Assembly: GCA_020346465.1 (NCBI GenBank)
Contig: CP070783.1
Span: 843,055-898,335 of the forward strand
DNA length: 55,281 nt
Source of the DNA: Deltaproteobacteria bacterium
GTDB taxonomy: Bacteria > Desulfobacterota > Deferrimicrobia > Deferrimicrobiales > Deferrimicrobiaceae
Direction of reading: 5' to 3'
Part shown: piece by piece, positions 6,992-14,806 of the stretch
Layout: each line of letters begins with the position of its first letter
Position numbering within the stretch: position 1 is the first letter of the stretch
Translations under genes and position numbers: made by a program
Notes under the pieces: model-generated
Told to the model about the DNA's origin: nothing
What the model saw: only the letters and a program-made list of their open reading frames with translations
Database searches by the model: none

Positions 6992-7714
6992 TTACGTTGG
7001 AGCGTTTCGAATCGAATCCAGTGTCCGCTTGGTTCGCCGGAAGTATTCGTCGGTGAGCTTATCCTGCAAGCCGTATTTCCGGTAAATCCAATCCGCATAA
7101 TGATAGTTCATGCGGTCAATCAACACGTAGTCGACCTTCCCCTCAAGAAGTTCCGCCAACCCTTCCGCGCCGGGAAGCATGGGCGCGATCATGGCGTAGG
7201 TCCGGATGCCGGCTTTGTGCAGTTCATCCAGCGCCCTGATCCTTTCGCTCACCGGCGGGGCCTTGGGTTCGAACAACCGCCTGATGCCGTCGTCCGCCGT
7301 GGTGACCGAGAGGCCAACTTCGAAACCCCGTCCTTGACGGAAGATGTCCATGTCCCGGAGGACCAGCGGGGAACGGGTCTGAATTGTCGCCGGCCATTCG
7401 TTTCGTGCCAGGATTTCCAGGCATTGCCGGGACAACCGATATTTGGCCTCAAGGGGTTGGTATGGATCGCATACTCCGCTGACCCAGACCCTTCCCCGCC
7501 TCTTCTTTCTTATTTCCAACCGCAGCAGATCGGCGGCATTGATCTTGACGTCGACAAAGTCGCCCCACGGTTCCCGGTGTCCGGTGACTCTCTTCATGAA
7601 CCGCGCGTAGCAATAAGAGCACGCATGCTGACAGCCGATATACGGGTTGACGGCATAGTCGTAGACCTTCGATGCCGAAAGGATGCTTTTCGCCCGGACT
7701 TCCGTCACGTTCAT
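6992..7714 (-). CDS. Radical SAM protein of the spore photoproduct lyase (SplB-like) family
   Basis: A 240-residue cytosolic protein with the radical SAM cluster motif at Cys28, Cys32 and Cys35 (GCQHACSYCYARF) just after YAVNPYIGC. It continues with PWGDFVDVKINAADLLRLE and SGVCDPYQPLEAKYRLSR, which are typical of the short SPL-related proteins common in non-sporulating bacteria. Spore photoproduct lyase repairs thymine dimers, but these short relatives in non-sporulators have no settled substrate, so I do not assign DNA repair. The start at 7714 is the first ATG; AGGAAGAGG lies rather far upstream. It is a single gene between repeat copies 3 and 4. Confidence 0.85.
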   Translation of the reverse strand: MNVTEVRAKSILSASKVYDYAVNPYIGCQHACSYCYARFMKRVTGHREPWGDFVDVKINAADLLRLEIRKKRRGRVWVSGVCDPYQPLEAKYRLSRQCLEILARNEWPATIQTRSPLVLRDMDIFRQGRGFEVGLSVTTADDGIRRLFEPKAPPVSERIRALDELHKAGIRTYAMIAPMLPGAEGLAELLEGKVDYVLIDRMNYHYADWIYRKYGLQDKLTDEYFRRTKRTLDSIRNAPT

Positions 7715-7837
7715 GCCTTGGGACCTCTTCCTTTTTGCCTCGTGCAGTAACCATATTCATACCACCAAAGTTTCCCGATCAAGGGGCAGTCTCGCGTTTC
7801 CATACTCGGTGGAGGACCATCGGTCAGGGGAAAAAAG

Positions 7838-7955
7838 AGCGCTCGAAAGAGGAAAGTCGCCACATCGCAAAAGGTTTCCGGCGTCAACAGCCCTGCCGGA
7901 AACCCCTTTTTCAGCCCGGAAATGCCGGTTGTTTGTACGGGGTTTGCGGTGTGTC
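7838..7955. repeat. Dispersed repeat copy 4, with clear palindrome
   Basis: Here the arm module forms an obvious inverted repeat: AAAAGGTTTCCGGC at 7869-7882 against GCCGGAAACCCCTTTT at 7895-7910, with GTCAACAGCCCT in the loop. The core GTTTGTACGGGGTTTGCGG follows at 7931-7952. The palindrome shows that the element can form a stem-loop in either strand. Confidence 0.75.
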
Positions 7956-7970
7956 CGGGAGGGTTTCGGG

Positions 7971-7998
7971 TTGCACGACTTCCCATCGCGCATATACT
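7971..7998 (+). promoter_or_regulatory. Sigma-70-type promoter for the two lipoprotein genes
   Basis: TTGCAC (7971-7976), a 16-base spacer and TATACT (7993-7998) sit just past repeat copy 4. The predicted transcript would have a leader of about 170 nt before the ATG at 8177. The call is from motif match and position only. Confidence 0.5.
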
Positions 7999-8176
7999 GG
8001 TGGCAAAAAGCTGCAGGATGCGGCGTTGGCCTGTCGGAACATTGCCTCGCCTCTTCCGTCCCAATGAAGCTACATTTCCTGTCGAGGCGGGGCGGGGGAC
8101 GTCTTGGCCAGGCAGAGGCCGACCCAACCCAAAGGTCAGGCAATGCGGGATTGTATCCCGGCGCAAGGAGATGTGC

Positions 8177-8548
8177 ATGAACAAACAGCTGTTACCCACT
8201 CTTCTGCTCGCTCTAACGATGACGCTGCCTGGATGTGCATCGTTTGAACGGAACCAAGGAGTTGAGAACGCGTGGCGCGACCCTTCTGTGGCGGCCCCCG
8301 TGATAGGTCAGACGACCGAGTCCGACATCATCAAGGCGCTCGGCCCCCCTTCGCAGGTGATCGGGCTGGGGGACCAGACGGTGTTCTACTACCTGATGGA
8401 GCATCGCGAAGGCAAGGCCGGTATCTTTCTTATCTACAACTGGGTGAAGGAAGACACCATCTACGACCGGGCCATTTTTTTCTTCGACCAGAACGGGGTG
8501 CTGCGGGAATATGGATTCAGCAAAGAGAAAATCGAGCCACCTCGTTAG
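8177..8548 (+). CDS. BamE/SmpA-like lipoprotein
   Basis: A 123-residue lipoprotein. The signal ends LPGC with the acylated Cys at residue 20. The mature part has the GQTTESDIIKALGPPSQVIG pattern of SmpA/OmlA/BamE-like domains, where a short helix pair precedes a three-stranded sheet (DQTVFYYLMEH, AIFFFDQNGVLREYGF). BamE is an accessory of the outer-membrane barrel assembly machine, but many lipoproteins share this fold, so I infer an outer-membrane location and no more. ATG 8177 sits six bases after AAGGAG; an in-frame ATG at 8171 is too close to that site. Its last codons overlap the next gene, which encodes a similar small lipoprotein. Confidence 0.75.
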   Translation: MNKQLLPTLLLALTMTLPGCASFERNQGVENAWRDPSVAAPVIGQTTESDIIKALGPPSQVIGLGDQTVFYYLMEHREGKAGIFLIYNWVKEDTIYDRAIFFFDQNGVLREYGFSKEKIEPPR

Positions 8549-9167
8549 TGTGGTCGCTCTGCTGGTCTTTCTCTCGCTCACCAGTTCCGGCTGTACGATC
8601 ATCGGCAGCCGCTACGGTGAGCCGATTGACGTTGCGCACTCCCGGCTGGAGGAGGGCGTAACCGACGTCGGCCAGATCGTCGAGTGGTTCGGGCCGCCGA
8701 CCCATTTGAGCGCACTACCCGGCGGCCTGGTGATGGTTTACGAGTACCTGGACATTACCGAGCGGCAGCTCGGCATCAACCTGAATGTCGTTGGACTGGA
8801 TTGGTTCAAGGTTGCCTTCGGGCGCGGATCGGCGATGCGCGAGGCTCTGGTGTTGGTGTTTGATGATGCCGGATCGCTGCGGGCGAAGGAGTTCCGGAGG
8901 TGGACAGAGGATATCGGGAAGGGCTTCGGATTTCAGCTCTTCTTCGCTGCCCTGCCAACCGTCGACAAGCGGCACCTGACCGGCCCCCCTGAGCAATTCG
9001 GTTGGGGACGTGCAACCCTGGGCACGCTGCCGGTCACGCTGAACGCAGGTCAAAGCGTCGACAGTGGAAGCCACGGCATCGAGATGCGCGGAACGCCCGT
9101 TTCGCTGGGGCAGCGCACACTTGAGATGAGGACGACTGGGCGCAAGAAAAAGGGCTTGGGGAATTAG
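8511..9167 (+). CDS. Lipoprotein with BamE-like N-terminal half, translationally coupled
   Basis: A 218-residue lipoprotein starting 38 bases before the upstream gene ends. The signal peptide ends SLTSSGC with Cys28 as the lipid anchor. Residues about 40-125 again follow the small BamE-type pattern: SRLEEGVTDVGQIVEWFGPP, then a strand LVMVYEYLDI and, after an insertion, LVLVFDDAGSLRAKEF. This suggests it arose from the same fold as its neighbour. The C-terminal about 85 residues are low in recognisable structure, ending in a basic RTTGRKKKGLGN tail. No strong ribosome site is visible, so overlap-driven re-initiation is likely. Function unknown; probably an envelope partner of the upstream lipoprotein. 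Confidence 0.7.
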   Translation: MDSAKRKSSHLVSVVALLVFLSLTSSGCTIIGSRYGEPIDVAHSRLEEGVTDVGQIVEWFGPPTHLSALPGGLVMVYEYLDITERQLGINLNVVGLDWFKVAFGRGSAMREALVLVFDDAGSLRAKEFRRWTEDIGKGFGFQLFFAALPTVDKRHLTGPPEQFGWGRATLGTLPVTLNAGQSVDSGSHGIEMRGTPVSLGQRTLEMRTTGRKKKGLGN

Positions 9168-9298
9168 GCGGCAAAGGGGGCAGGTCGACCCGACAACCAA
9201 GCTTCTGTTTCCGCTTATTGGTCTCTTTTAAAAACCTTAATTTCTATCCCGGGTACAAAGCCCATTCCAATTCCGTTACTTCCTTTAACCAAGTCTTA

Positions 9299-11791
9299 TC
9301 AGTCAATACCGCTGGAGGGACTGGTACCCGATTCCCCGCTCCCGATCTGGCGCCGGTAGTGATCGACGAGCCTCTCCCACTCCAGGGATTCGATCCCCGA
9401 CAGAGGAATCGGTCGCGACTCGAAAAAGAGGACGGCCCGAAGTCCGTCGGTGTGATACGTTCCCCCGCCCAGGGTTGTTCGCGGGCTCGATGCCATGACC
9501 TGCCCCACCCCCCGGACGAACCCGATCTTCGCGAGGAACTGCGAATAGATGAGATCCTGGACCAGGTCGTTTCGGGCCTCGTCCGCGTCGGGGTCGATGG
9601 GAAGGGGTGCGCCGTCCTCGCCAGTGCGGGCAAAGCGCCCCCCCAGCGGCGTGCCCACCTGGGCGACCCAGACGGGCCTGCCCCGGAAGCGGATCGTCGT
9701 CAGCCAGGCGCGAAGGAGATGCGGCTGTGCTGCAACCCAGAGCCCCCGCTTGCTGACGGAGACATCCTGGGAGCGCTGGAAGAGATACCGGGGGTCGGCC
9801 GGCGTAAAGCGGAAGTTGCGTCGGATGAAGGCGGGTGCCGCATCCTCGAGCTGTCCGACCAGCACGACGTTGAGGGGTTCCCCCTGCGCGCCGTCCTCGC
9901 TCGACACGCAGCACGGCAGCTGCTCGAGCAGCTCGCGCAGGTGCGACTCGTCGTCGGTCTCGACCACACCGGACCGGGCGACCACTTGGGCTATTTGATG
10001 ATAATGGTCTTCGGTAAATTGGCTGTCCGGAGTCGGGACGATCAGGTGGAAGGACTTGGTCCATTTCCAGCCGACAAGGTCCACGTTGACAAACTTGCTG
10101 TCTTCATCCCGGTTCGTGTAGACGAAGCCCGATTCCTTTGCGTGCGGGTCGATGATATTCCGGAAGCTCCGCCTCTCGATGTGCTCATCGAGCTGCGCAT
10201 TGGCGTCGTCGGAGAACCGCGCATGGTACCCGAAGGAGACCTCGAGCGGAGAAAAATATTCGGGGTCCACCCCTGTCGGCAGGAAATTGAGCTGCCGGTC
10301 CGTATCGTTCTGGATCTCGAGCCAAAGGGGTTGGATGCCTTTCTTCTCCAGGTCGATGCCGAATATGGTCCGGCTCTCCTCCAGACTTGGCAACGTTGCG
10401 GACACGCGGATCCCTTCCCCGGCAACCGTCCTGGCGCGCGCCCGCAAAGCCGTGTCGTCGAAGGAGTCAGGCCTTTGGGGGGCTTCAGACATATCCTTTT
10501 CCGAATCGGTCCGTTCTGTCGGCGGCATCTCCCAGTAGCGGATCAAATCCAATTCGCCCAGCGTGCGGGGTCTCGGCTCGAAAAACATCACCGCGCGCAG
10601 CCCGTCCGTGAAATAGGGGTCTCCGACGAGGTTGAATCGCGGGGCTTCCCTGCTCGACTCCCCGACCCCCTTCACGTAGCCGAAGCGGGCAAGCGCCTGG
10701 GAGTACGCCAGGTCCTCGAGGAGATACCGCCTCGCTTCGTCCACGTCGGGATCGATCACGTGCGTCGAGATGGTTGGCGACTTGAGGGTGAACTTCACGC
10801 CGATGTCCCGGCTTATCTGCCCCACCCAGACCTTCTTCCCCCGGAAGCGAAGCGGCGAAAGCCACATGCGCAGGTGGTTGCGCTGGTGGATGTTGCCCCG
10901 GGCCTTCTGGCCGGCCAGGTCCTGCCGCCGCCCGTAGACGTACAGCGGGCTGACGGGGGAGTACCGGTACCGCCCCCCCACCAGGAACGACTTGAACGTG
11001 CGCCAGGCCGCCTTCGACCAGAGAATTTCCGTTCCGTGCCAGCCGCGGCGCACGTATGCAGGGAAGATGTCCTCGTTGTTGCCGATGAATACCAGGTTCA
11101 ACGGGTCCCCGTTCTCGGTGCCGTCCTTGTTCGTGGTGCAGCAGGGCAGCTTCTCGAGTTCCCGCCGAAGCACCTCCTCCTCCTCGGTCTCCACGATCTC
11201 CCCGCGGTCGTACAGCGTGTCGAAATCCACGAGGGTGTAATCCCCCTTGAACGTCGGGTCGGGGACGATGTAGGTGAAGCTCCTGGACTTTTCCCGGGAG
11301 ATGAGGTCAACGTCGAGCGCTTTGTACCCCTCATCTCGATGGACGACCAGAAATCCCGATGCCGTGGCTCCTGGGTAGATGGGATTCCGGAACTGGAGGG
11401 CCTCGAAGTGGTCGTCAAGGGCCCGGCCGTCCCCGGCCGCGAAACGGAAGGCGTAGGCCGCCTCCGACGCGGAGTAGTACTCCGGGTCGAGGCCCGACGG
11501 GAGAAACCAGTAGGGAAGGTTCTCCCCGTTCTCCACCTGGATCCACACCGGCTGCATGCCCTGCGCGGCCAGGTCGACACCGTAGATCGCTTCCGCCTCT
11601 TCGGCCGTGGGGATGGCGACCGTCACCGTCAGCCCGTCCTGAACCTGCGTCTGCGCGCGCGCCTTGAAGGGCACCTCGGCGACCGGGCGCGGCGAGAAGG
11701 AGGTGGCGCAGCCCGACAACGCCGCCGAAACGGCGAGGATCAGACCTGCCAACGGACCAAATCCCGAAAGGAATTTTCCCATTGCCCTCAT
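9299..11791 (-). CDS. Lipoprotein with two tandem LssY C-terminal-type domains
   Basis: An 830-residue lipoprotein (signal ending SAALSGC, Cys28). The mature protein is an internal duplication: about residues 60-400 and 450-800 repeat the same order of motifs. These are GLDPEYYS / GVDPEYFS, RELEKLPCC / RELLEQLPCC, DPLNLVFIG / EPLNVVLVG, a PLYVYGRRQDL / PRYLFQRSQDV block, and DPDVDEARRYL / DPDADEARNDL. The latter half of each unit matches the LssY_C domain found at the C-terminus of PAP2/DedA-type LssY proteins, whose role is unknown. Each unit carries a Cys-Cys pair. The ATG at 11791 overlaps the stop of the upstream hydrolase gene (ATGA), so the two are coupled. No membrane enzyme domain is attached, unlike most LssY proteins. 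Confidence 0.75.
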   Translation of the reverse strand: MRAMGKFLSGFGPLAGLILAVSAALSGCATSFSPRPVAEVPFKARAQTQVQDGLTVTVAIPTAEEAEAIYGVDLAAQGMQPVWIQVENGENLPYWFLPSGLDPEYYSASEAAYAFRFAAGDGRALDDHFEALQFRNPIYPGATASGFLVVHRDEGYKALDVDLISREKSRSFTYIVPDPTFKGDYTLVDFDTLYDRGEIVETEEEEVLRRELEKLPCCTTNKDGTENGDPLNLVFIGNNEDIFPAYVRRGWHGTEILWSKAAWRTFKSFLVGGRYRYSPVSPLYVYGRRQDLAGQKARGNIHQRNHLRMWLSPLRFRGKKVWVGQISRDIGVKFTLKSPTISTHVIDPDVDEARRYLLEDLAYSQALARFGYVKGVGESSREAPRFNLVGDPYFTDGLRAVMFFEPRPRTLGELDLIRYWEMPPTERTDSEKDMSEAPQRPDSFDDTALRARARTVAGEGIRVSATLPSLEESRTIFGIDLEKKGIQPLWLEIQNDTDRQLNFLPTGVDPEYFSPLEVSFGYHARFSDDANAQLDEHIERRSFRNIIDPHAKESGFVYTNRDEDSKFVNVDLVGWKWTKSFHLIVPTPDSQFTEDHYHQIAQVVARSGVVETDDESHLRELLEQLPCCVSSEDGAQGEPLNVVLVGQLEDAAPAFIRRNFRFTPADPRYLFQRSQDVSVSKRGLWVAAQPHLLRAWLTTIRFRGRPVWVAQVGTPLGGRFARTGEDGAPLPIDPDADEARNDLVQDLIYSQFLAKIGFVRGVGQVMASSPRTTLGGGTYHTDGLRAVLFFESRPIPLSGIESLEWERLVDHYRRQIGSGESGTSPSSGID

Positions 11792-12936
11792 TTCCCCCGG
11801 TTCAGATCCTCTTCGATGAACCGGACAACGGCCTCTGCAAGGACCTCCCTCGGGAACGCGTTTTTATCGACGAAGGTGGACGCAATGAACGGGTTATTCC
11901 TGTTGATCGGAACAGCAATGGCCCAGTGGTCCGCGTTCACGTACCCCAGCAGGACGCTGCCCGGAATCAGCTGATCGTAGAAAATCAGCTGGCCGTCGTT
12001 GCGGGAATCGACCTGGCTCAAATCATCGTACCCCGATTTCAGGAAGGAAGAGAGGTGATCGGCATCGGGATACGTGATGACCGAGTAGTACCGGATCGAT
12101 TCCGGCAGGCGGTGGTTGGCATACCACCGTTTCCGCATCTCCGGCTTGAGGCTCTCGAGACCACCTTCGTCCCCCGGATCGCATTCGGCGCCCGGCAAAT
12201 GTTGCAAGAGGTTCAACGTGGACTGCTTCACGGTATTGGCCACCGGCGATCCGCCGACCGCCCCCGCAAGGCTCACGACCGCGGAAACCCTCTGCTGCAA
12301 CTCCGGATAGGCCGCAACCGCCTCCAGGATGTCCGGGGCGCCTTTCGAGTATCCCACGAGCACCAGGCGCATCCCCTCCTTCGGATCGGGCATGCTCATG
12401 ACGGCATCCCGAATGATCTTGGCATTGCGGGCACTGCTGGAGAGGGCCTCGACCTCCAGGAGGCCCACCTCGTGGCCGAACCGGGCGAGGTGATCATCGA
12501 TACCCCCCTGGAAATCGATGATACCCTTGACACATTGTGTCGTAAGCCCGGGGACGTACAGAATCTGCAGCGGAGATCTGCTGGCCCCCAGCTCCACCGG
12601 GGCGCCCGCAGGCGGTGGCTCGTTCTCCAGCCGGACCAGCGCTTCCTCGCAAGGACGGTAATCCGGCATATCCGGACCGCGTTCGTCCGTGACCGCGCAA
12701 TAGATTTCCCGGAAACGGGACCGTCCGTCGACGACGCCGGCCGCGGACGCGGGGACCAGGATCAGCGGCGGCGTATCGACGGAATACGCGATCATCGGTT
12801 TCGGGGCGCACCCGCACAAGACCGCAAAACCGACACCCAGGACTGCCACATGAAAAGAGGAAAGACGCCATCGGCGCGGCAGGAACGCAACAAGGTCGAG
12901 CGACAACCCATTCGGGTCGGATAAAGGGAAGTCCAT
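11788..12936 (-). CDS. Alpha/beta hydrolase lipoprotein
   Basis: A 382-residue protein with a longish N-terminus, then a hydrophobic segment ending VLCGC, where Cys43 would be lipidated. The alpha/beta hydrolase core shows LQILYVPGL, the nucleophile elbow GYSKG with Ser197, and a candidate catalytic His337 in NADHWA. An esterase or lipase-like activity in the periplasm or at the outer membrane is likely, but the substrate is unknown. Its stop overlaps the start of the LssY_C lipoprotein, so the pair is one operon and may work on the same envelope substrate. The start ATG 12936 gives a 20-residue lead before the signal; no better start is in frame. Confidence 0.75.
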   Translation of the reverse strand: MDFPLSDPNGLSLDLVAFLPRRWRLSSFHVAVLGVGFAVLCGCAPKPMIAYSVDTPPLILVPASAAGVVDGRSRFREIYCAVTDERGPDMPDYRPCEEALVRLENEPPPAGAPVELGASRSPLQILYVPGLTTQCVKGIIDFQGGIDDHLARFGHEVGLLEVEALSSSARNAKIIRDAVMSMPDPKEGMRLVLVGYSKGAPDILEAVAAYPELQQRVSAVVSLAGAVGGSPVANTVKQSTLNLLQHLPGAECDPGDEGGLESLKPEMRKRWYANHRLPESIRYYSVITYPDADHLSSFLKSGYDDLSQVDSRNDGQLIFYDQLIPGSVLLGYVNADHWAIAVPINRNNPFIASTFVDKNAFPREVLAEAVVRFIEEDLNRGK

Positions 12937-13041
12937 CGGAATTCCCCCCAGCCAGATTTGTCCGCCACTATTCTAATGGAAATCCGATCCCGGGATCTCC
13001 TAAGGAATTTCTCCCCTCCAGGGCAGCACATCCCTCCCCTG

Positions 13042-13195
13042 TCAGTCGTGCAAGTGCGGTGCGACCCGCACCGTTTTGAAAGGTTTGTATTTGTCGAACA
13101 GCCCGATCAACGGTTGGGCATCCCCGGAGGTCCCCCGCCTCCCGTCAACGTCCCGCTCTTCCACAATTCCTCCACCGTCGCCCGGCTCAACGTAT
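13042..13195 (-). pseudogene. 3' fragment of a second alkylsulfatase-like gene
   Basis: Directly after the barrel gene stop, the minus strand reads LSRATVEELWKSG, loses frame in a G-rich run, then reads PLIGLFDKYKPFKTVRVAPH and LHD with a stop at 13042. The intact protein at 1847-3691 ends LIGLFDKYRPHKAVLVAPHL and HD, and the DNA aligns along the whole fragment. The body of this copy, more than 1.6 kb, is missing. Together with the scrap at 3755-3792 it shows that a barrel-alkylsulfatase pair was once present twice. Confidence 0.8.
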
Positions 13196-13199
13196 TTCC

Positions 13200-14051
13200 T
13201 CATTTATTCATATATCTAGGCAGCACCAAATTGGCCTGGAGCCGAAAGCGGAATCCCTCGGGACCGGTTTCCGGCGATTCCGCCCAGTAGCCGACGCCGG
13301 CCTGCAGGCTGACGGGCAATTTTCCCAAAAAGACCAGCTTGGAAACAGCGGCATTGATCGGTATGGACCACTTTTCGATCTTCCAGTTGTAGGTGCTCTC
13401 GGACTGCGCCGAGAGGGTCCATGCGCTCGGCCACGTGTACGCCACGAAAGGCTGTACAAATGTGCTGCTGATGTCCTGGCGATCGCTGTCTCCGGCAAAG
13501 GACCAGATGTGGTTGGCGAGGGCGCCCACCGTCCATGGTCCTCGCATCCTAAGCGCAACCGCGGCCGGTCCCACGCCCCATTTCTTTGCGCCAAGCAAGG
13601 AATCCGTTGCAGTCGGCAGGAGAAGAACCGGCCCGACACCCCAGATGATGCCGCCGGCACTCGGTTTCCTGGGAGAAAAAAACAGGGTCAGGTTGATGTC
13701 CCCCAGGCCAAACTGGGATCCCGCCCCCGGGAAGATATCTTTTTGGTAGGTCACCGGCAGGATCGTTCGGGAAATCAGGTTCCAGTCCTCATTCCATTTA
13801 AACGGGACCACCGGCTGGATGTTCGTTTGCAGCTTCCAGCCGTCGTCCAGGAGACCGATCTCGCGGTCGTAGTTCATCTGAATCGGAATCGTCATCAGGT
13901 CGGCCAGAGGATTGGTCAACTCCTGGGCGAGGCCGGCCTCTCCACCCTGCTTCGCTTCGGACGTGCCCTCGGCCTGGGCAGGCTGGATCCGGACATGAAA
14001 GGTCAGAAGTAAAAAGAGGATGAAAACCAGCGGCATCACTTTTTTCATCAT
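13200..14051 (-). CDS. Outer-membrane beta-barrel protein (MetA-pathway transporter-like)
   Basis: A 283-residue exported protein. The signal peptide ends IQPAQAEG. The mature part is built of alternating amphipathic strands with aromatic girdles (WKLQTNIQPVVPFKWNEDWN, RTILPVTYQ, LGDINLTLFFSP, WGVGPVLLLPTATD) and finishes FRLQANLVLPRYMNK. This matches the family of small barrels annotated as phenol-degradation meta-pathway or transporter-like outer-membrane proteins. Substrate unknown. The start is ATG 14051 (a second ATG follows at once), with AGGAGG upstream. The remnant of an alkylsulfatase-like gene right behind it suggests barrel and sulfatase once formed an operon, perhaps for uptake and hydrolysis of an amphiphile. 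Confidence 0.78.
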   Translation of the reverse strand: MMKKVMPLVFILFLLLTFHVRIQPAQAEGTSEAKQGGEAGLAQELTNPLADLMTIPIQMNYDREIGLLDDGWKLQTNIQPVVPFKWNEDWNLISRTILPVTYQKDIFPGAGSQFGLGDINLTLFFSPRKPSAGGIIWGVGPVLLLPTATDSLLGAKKWGVGPAAVALRMRGPWTVGALANHIWSFAGDSDRQDISSTFVQPFVAYTWPSAWTLSAQSESTYNWKIEKWSIPINAAVSKLVFLGKLPVSLQAGVGYWAESPETGPEGFRFRLQANLVLPRYMNK

Positions 14052-14138
14052 GGATCCTCCTGTAGGGAACCTTTTCGATCTTCCCCGGCCCCTAGGGTTG
14101 GTAGAACCAGGGATCTAGCGGGCCGTACAGGCGGCGAG

Positions 14139-14738
14139 TCAATCGTTACATAACAGCCCGATCTTGCGAGCCGCAAGGTCAGCCTGCTCGGGAGTGGTCG
14201 CGTCCACCAGCTGCTGTTTCGCCGCCTGGCACTCCTCGGCGTCCTTCCGGGCTTCGGGTGCCACGGACTTGACCGCGGCCTGGTTGGTCTTGTCGCAGTA
14301 CCCCGCCGACACCCGGCGAATGTTCGCCGTATCACCGGCCTTCTCCACCGCCACGCAATCGCCCTTTCGGATCTCCCGCTGGTCCGTAACCACCTGGATC
14401 ACGCCGCCGGATCCTGCGTCCACCTGGTACAGCATCCCCTTCTGGCTGCCCTGGGCCGCACCGGCGATGACGCCCCCCGCCACCGCCCCGATGGCGGTGT
14501 TCCGGGCTTTCCTGCCGGATGATTTCCCCGAGGCAGACGCAAGGCCGAGCGCTCCGCCCACAACGGCGCCCGCTGGCACCGCCCCGGACTTCAGGTCCAC
14601 GTCCCGGGCATCCGTCACCTTGCCGTACTGGATGGTCACGCTCTGGCCGGCCCGCTGGGCCAGCAGCGGGGTCGGTATCAACAGCATCCCAGCAAGCACC
14701 AAGGCCAGCAGGCCACGATGACGCAATAAAATTCGCAT
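14139..14738 (-). CDS. Glycine-zipper outer-membrane protein (SlyB-like)
   Basis: A 199-residue exported protein. The signal peptide ends TPLLAQ with no lipobox. Residues about 30-100 resemble SlyB/Pcp proteins: VTIQYGKVTDARDVDLKSGA, then a glycine-zipper AVVGGALGLASASG and TAIGAVAGGVIAGAAQG, which would form a membrane-embedded helical hairpin. A strand-rich VIQVVTDQREIRKGDCVAVE section follows. The C-terminal about 60 residues contain several cysteines and a helical EECQAAKQQLVDATT segment. SlyB-type proteins stabilise the outer membrane under stress; that role is inferred only. ATG 14738 is preceded by AAGGAGG. Confidence 0.8.
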   Translation of the reverse strand: MRILLRHRGLLALVLAGMLLIPTPLLAQRAGQSVTIQYGKVTDARDVDLKSGAVPAGAVVGGALGLASASGKSSGRKARNTAIGAVAGGVIAGAAQGSQKGMLYQVDAGSGGVIQVVTDQREIRKGDCVAVEKAGDTANIRRVSAGYCDKTNQAAVKSVAPEARKDAEECQAAKQQLVDATTPEQADLAARKIGLLCND

Positions 14739-14806
14739 GGATTTCCTCCTTTTCCCACGTGGAAACTCCCGGTTCAACATGGCGCCTGCAGCCCCATTCC
14801 GTGCCG

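Noticed and set aside
655-7955. CRISPR array
   Set aside because: The repeats are hundreds to thousands of bases apart, variable in length and without regular spacers or cas genes.
7711-8199. A 162-codon minus-strand frame
   Set aside because: It crosses repeat copy 4 and the 5' region of the lipoprotein genes, with no ribosome site and no recognisable motif.
9218-11974. A 918-codon open frame on the plus strand, opposite the LssY_C lipoprotein
   Set aside because: It is the antisense shadow of a high-GC gene. The minus-strand protein has a signal peptide, internal duplication and conserved motifs; the plus-strand product is Arg/Pro-rich and has no start signal.
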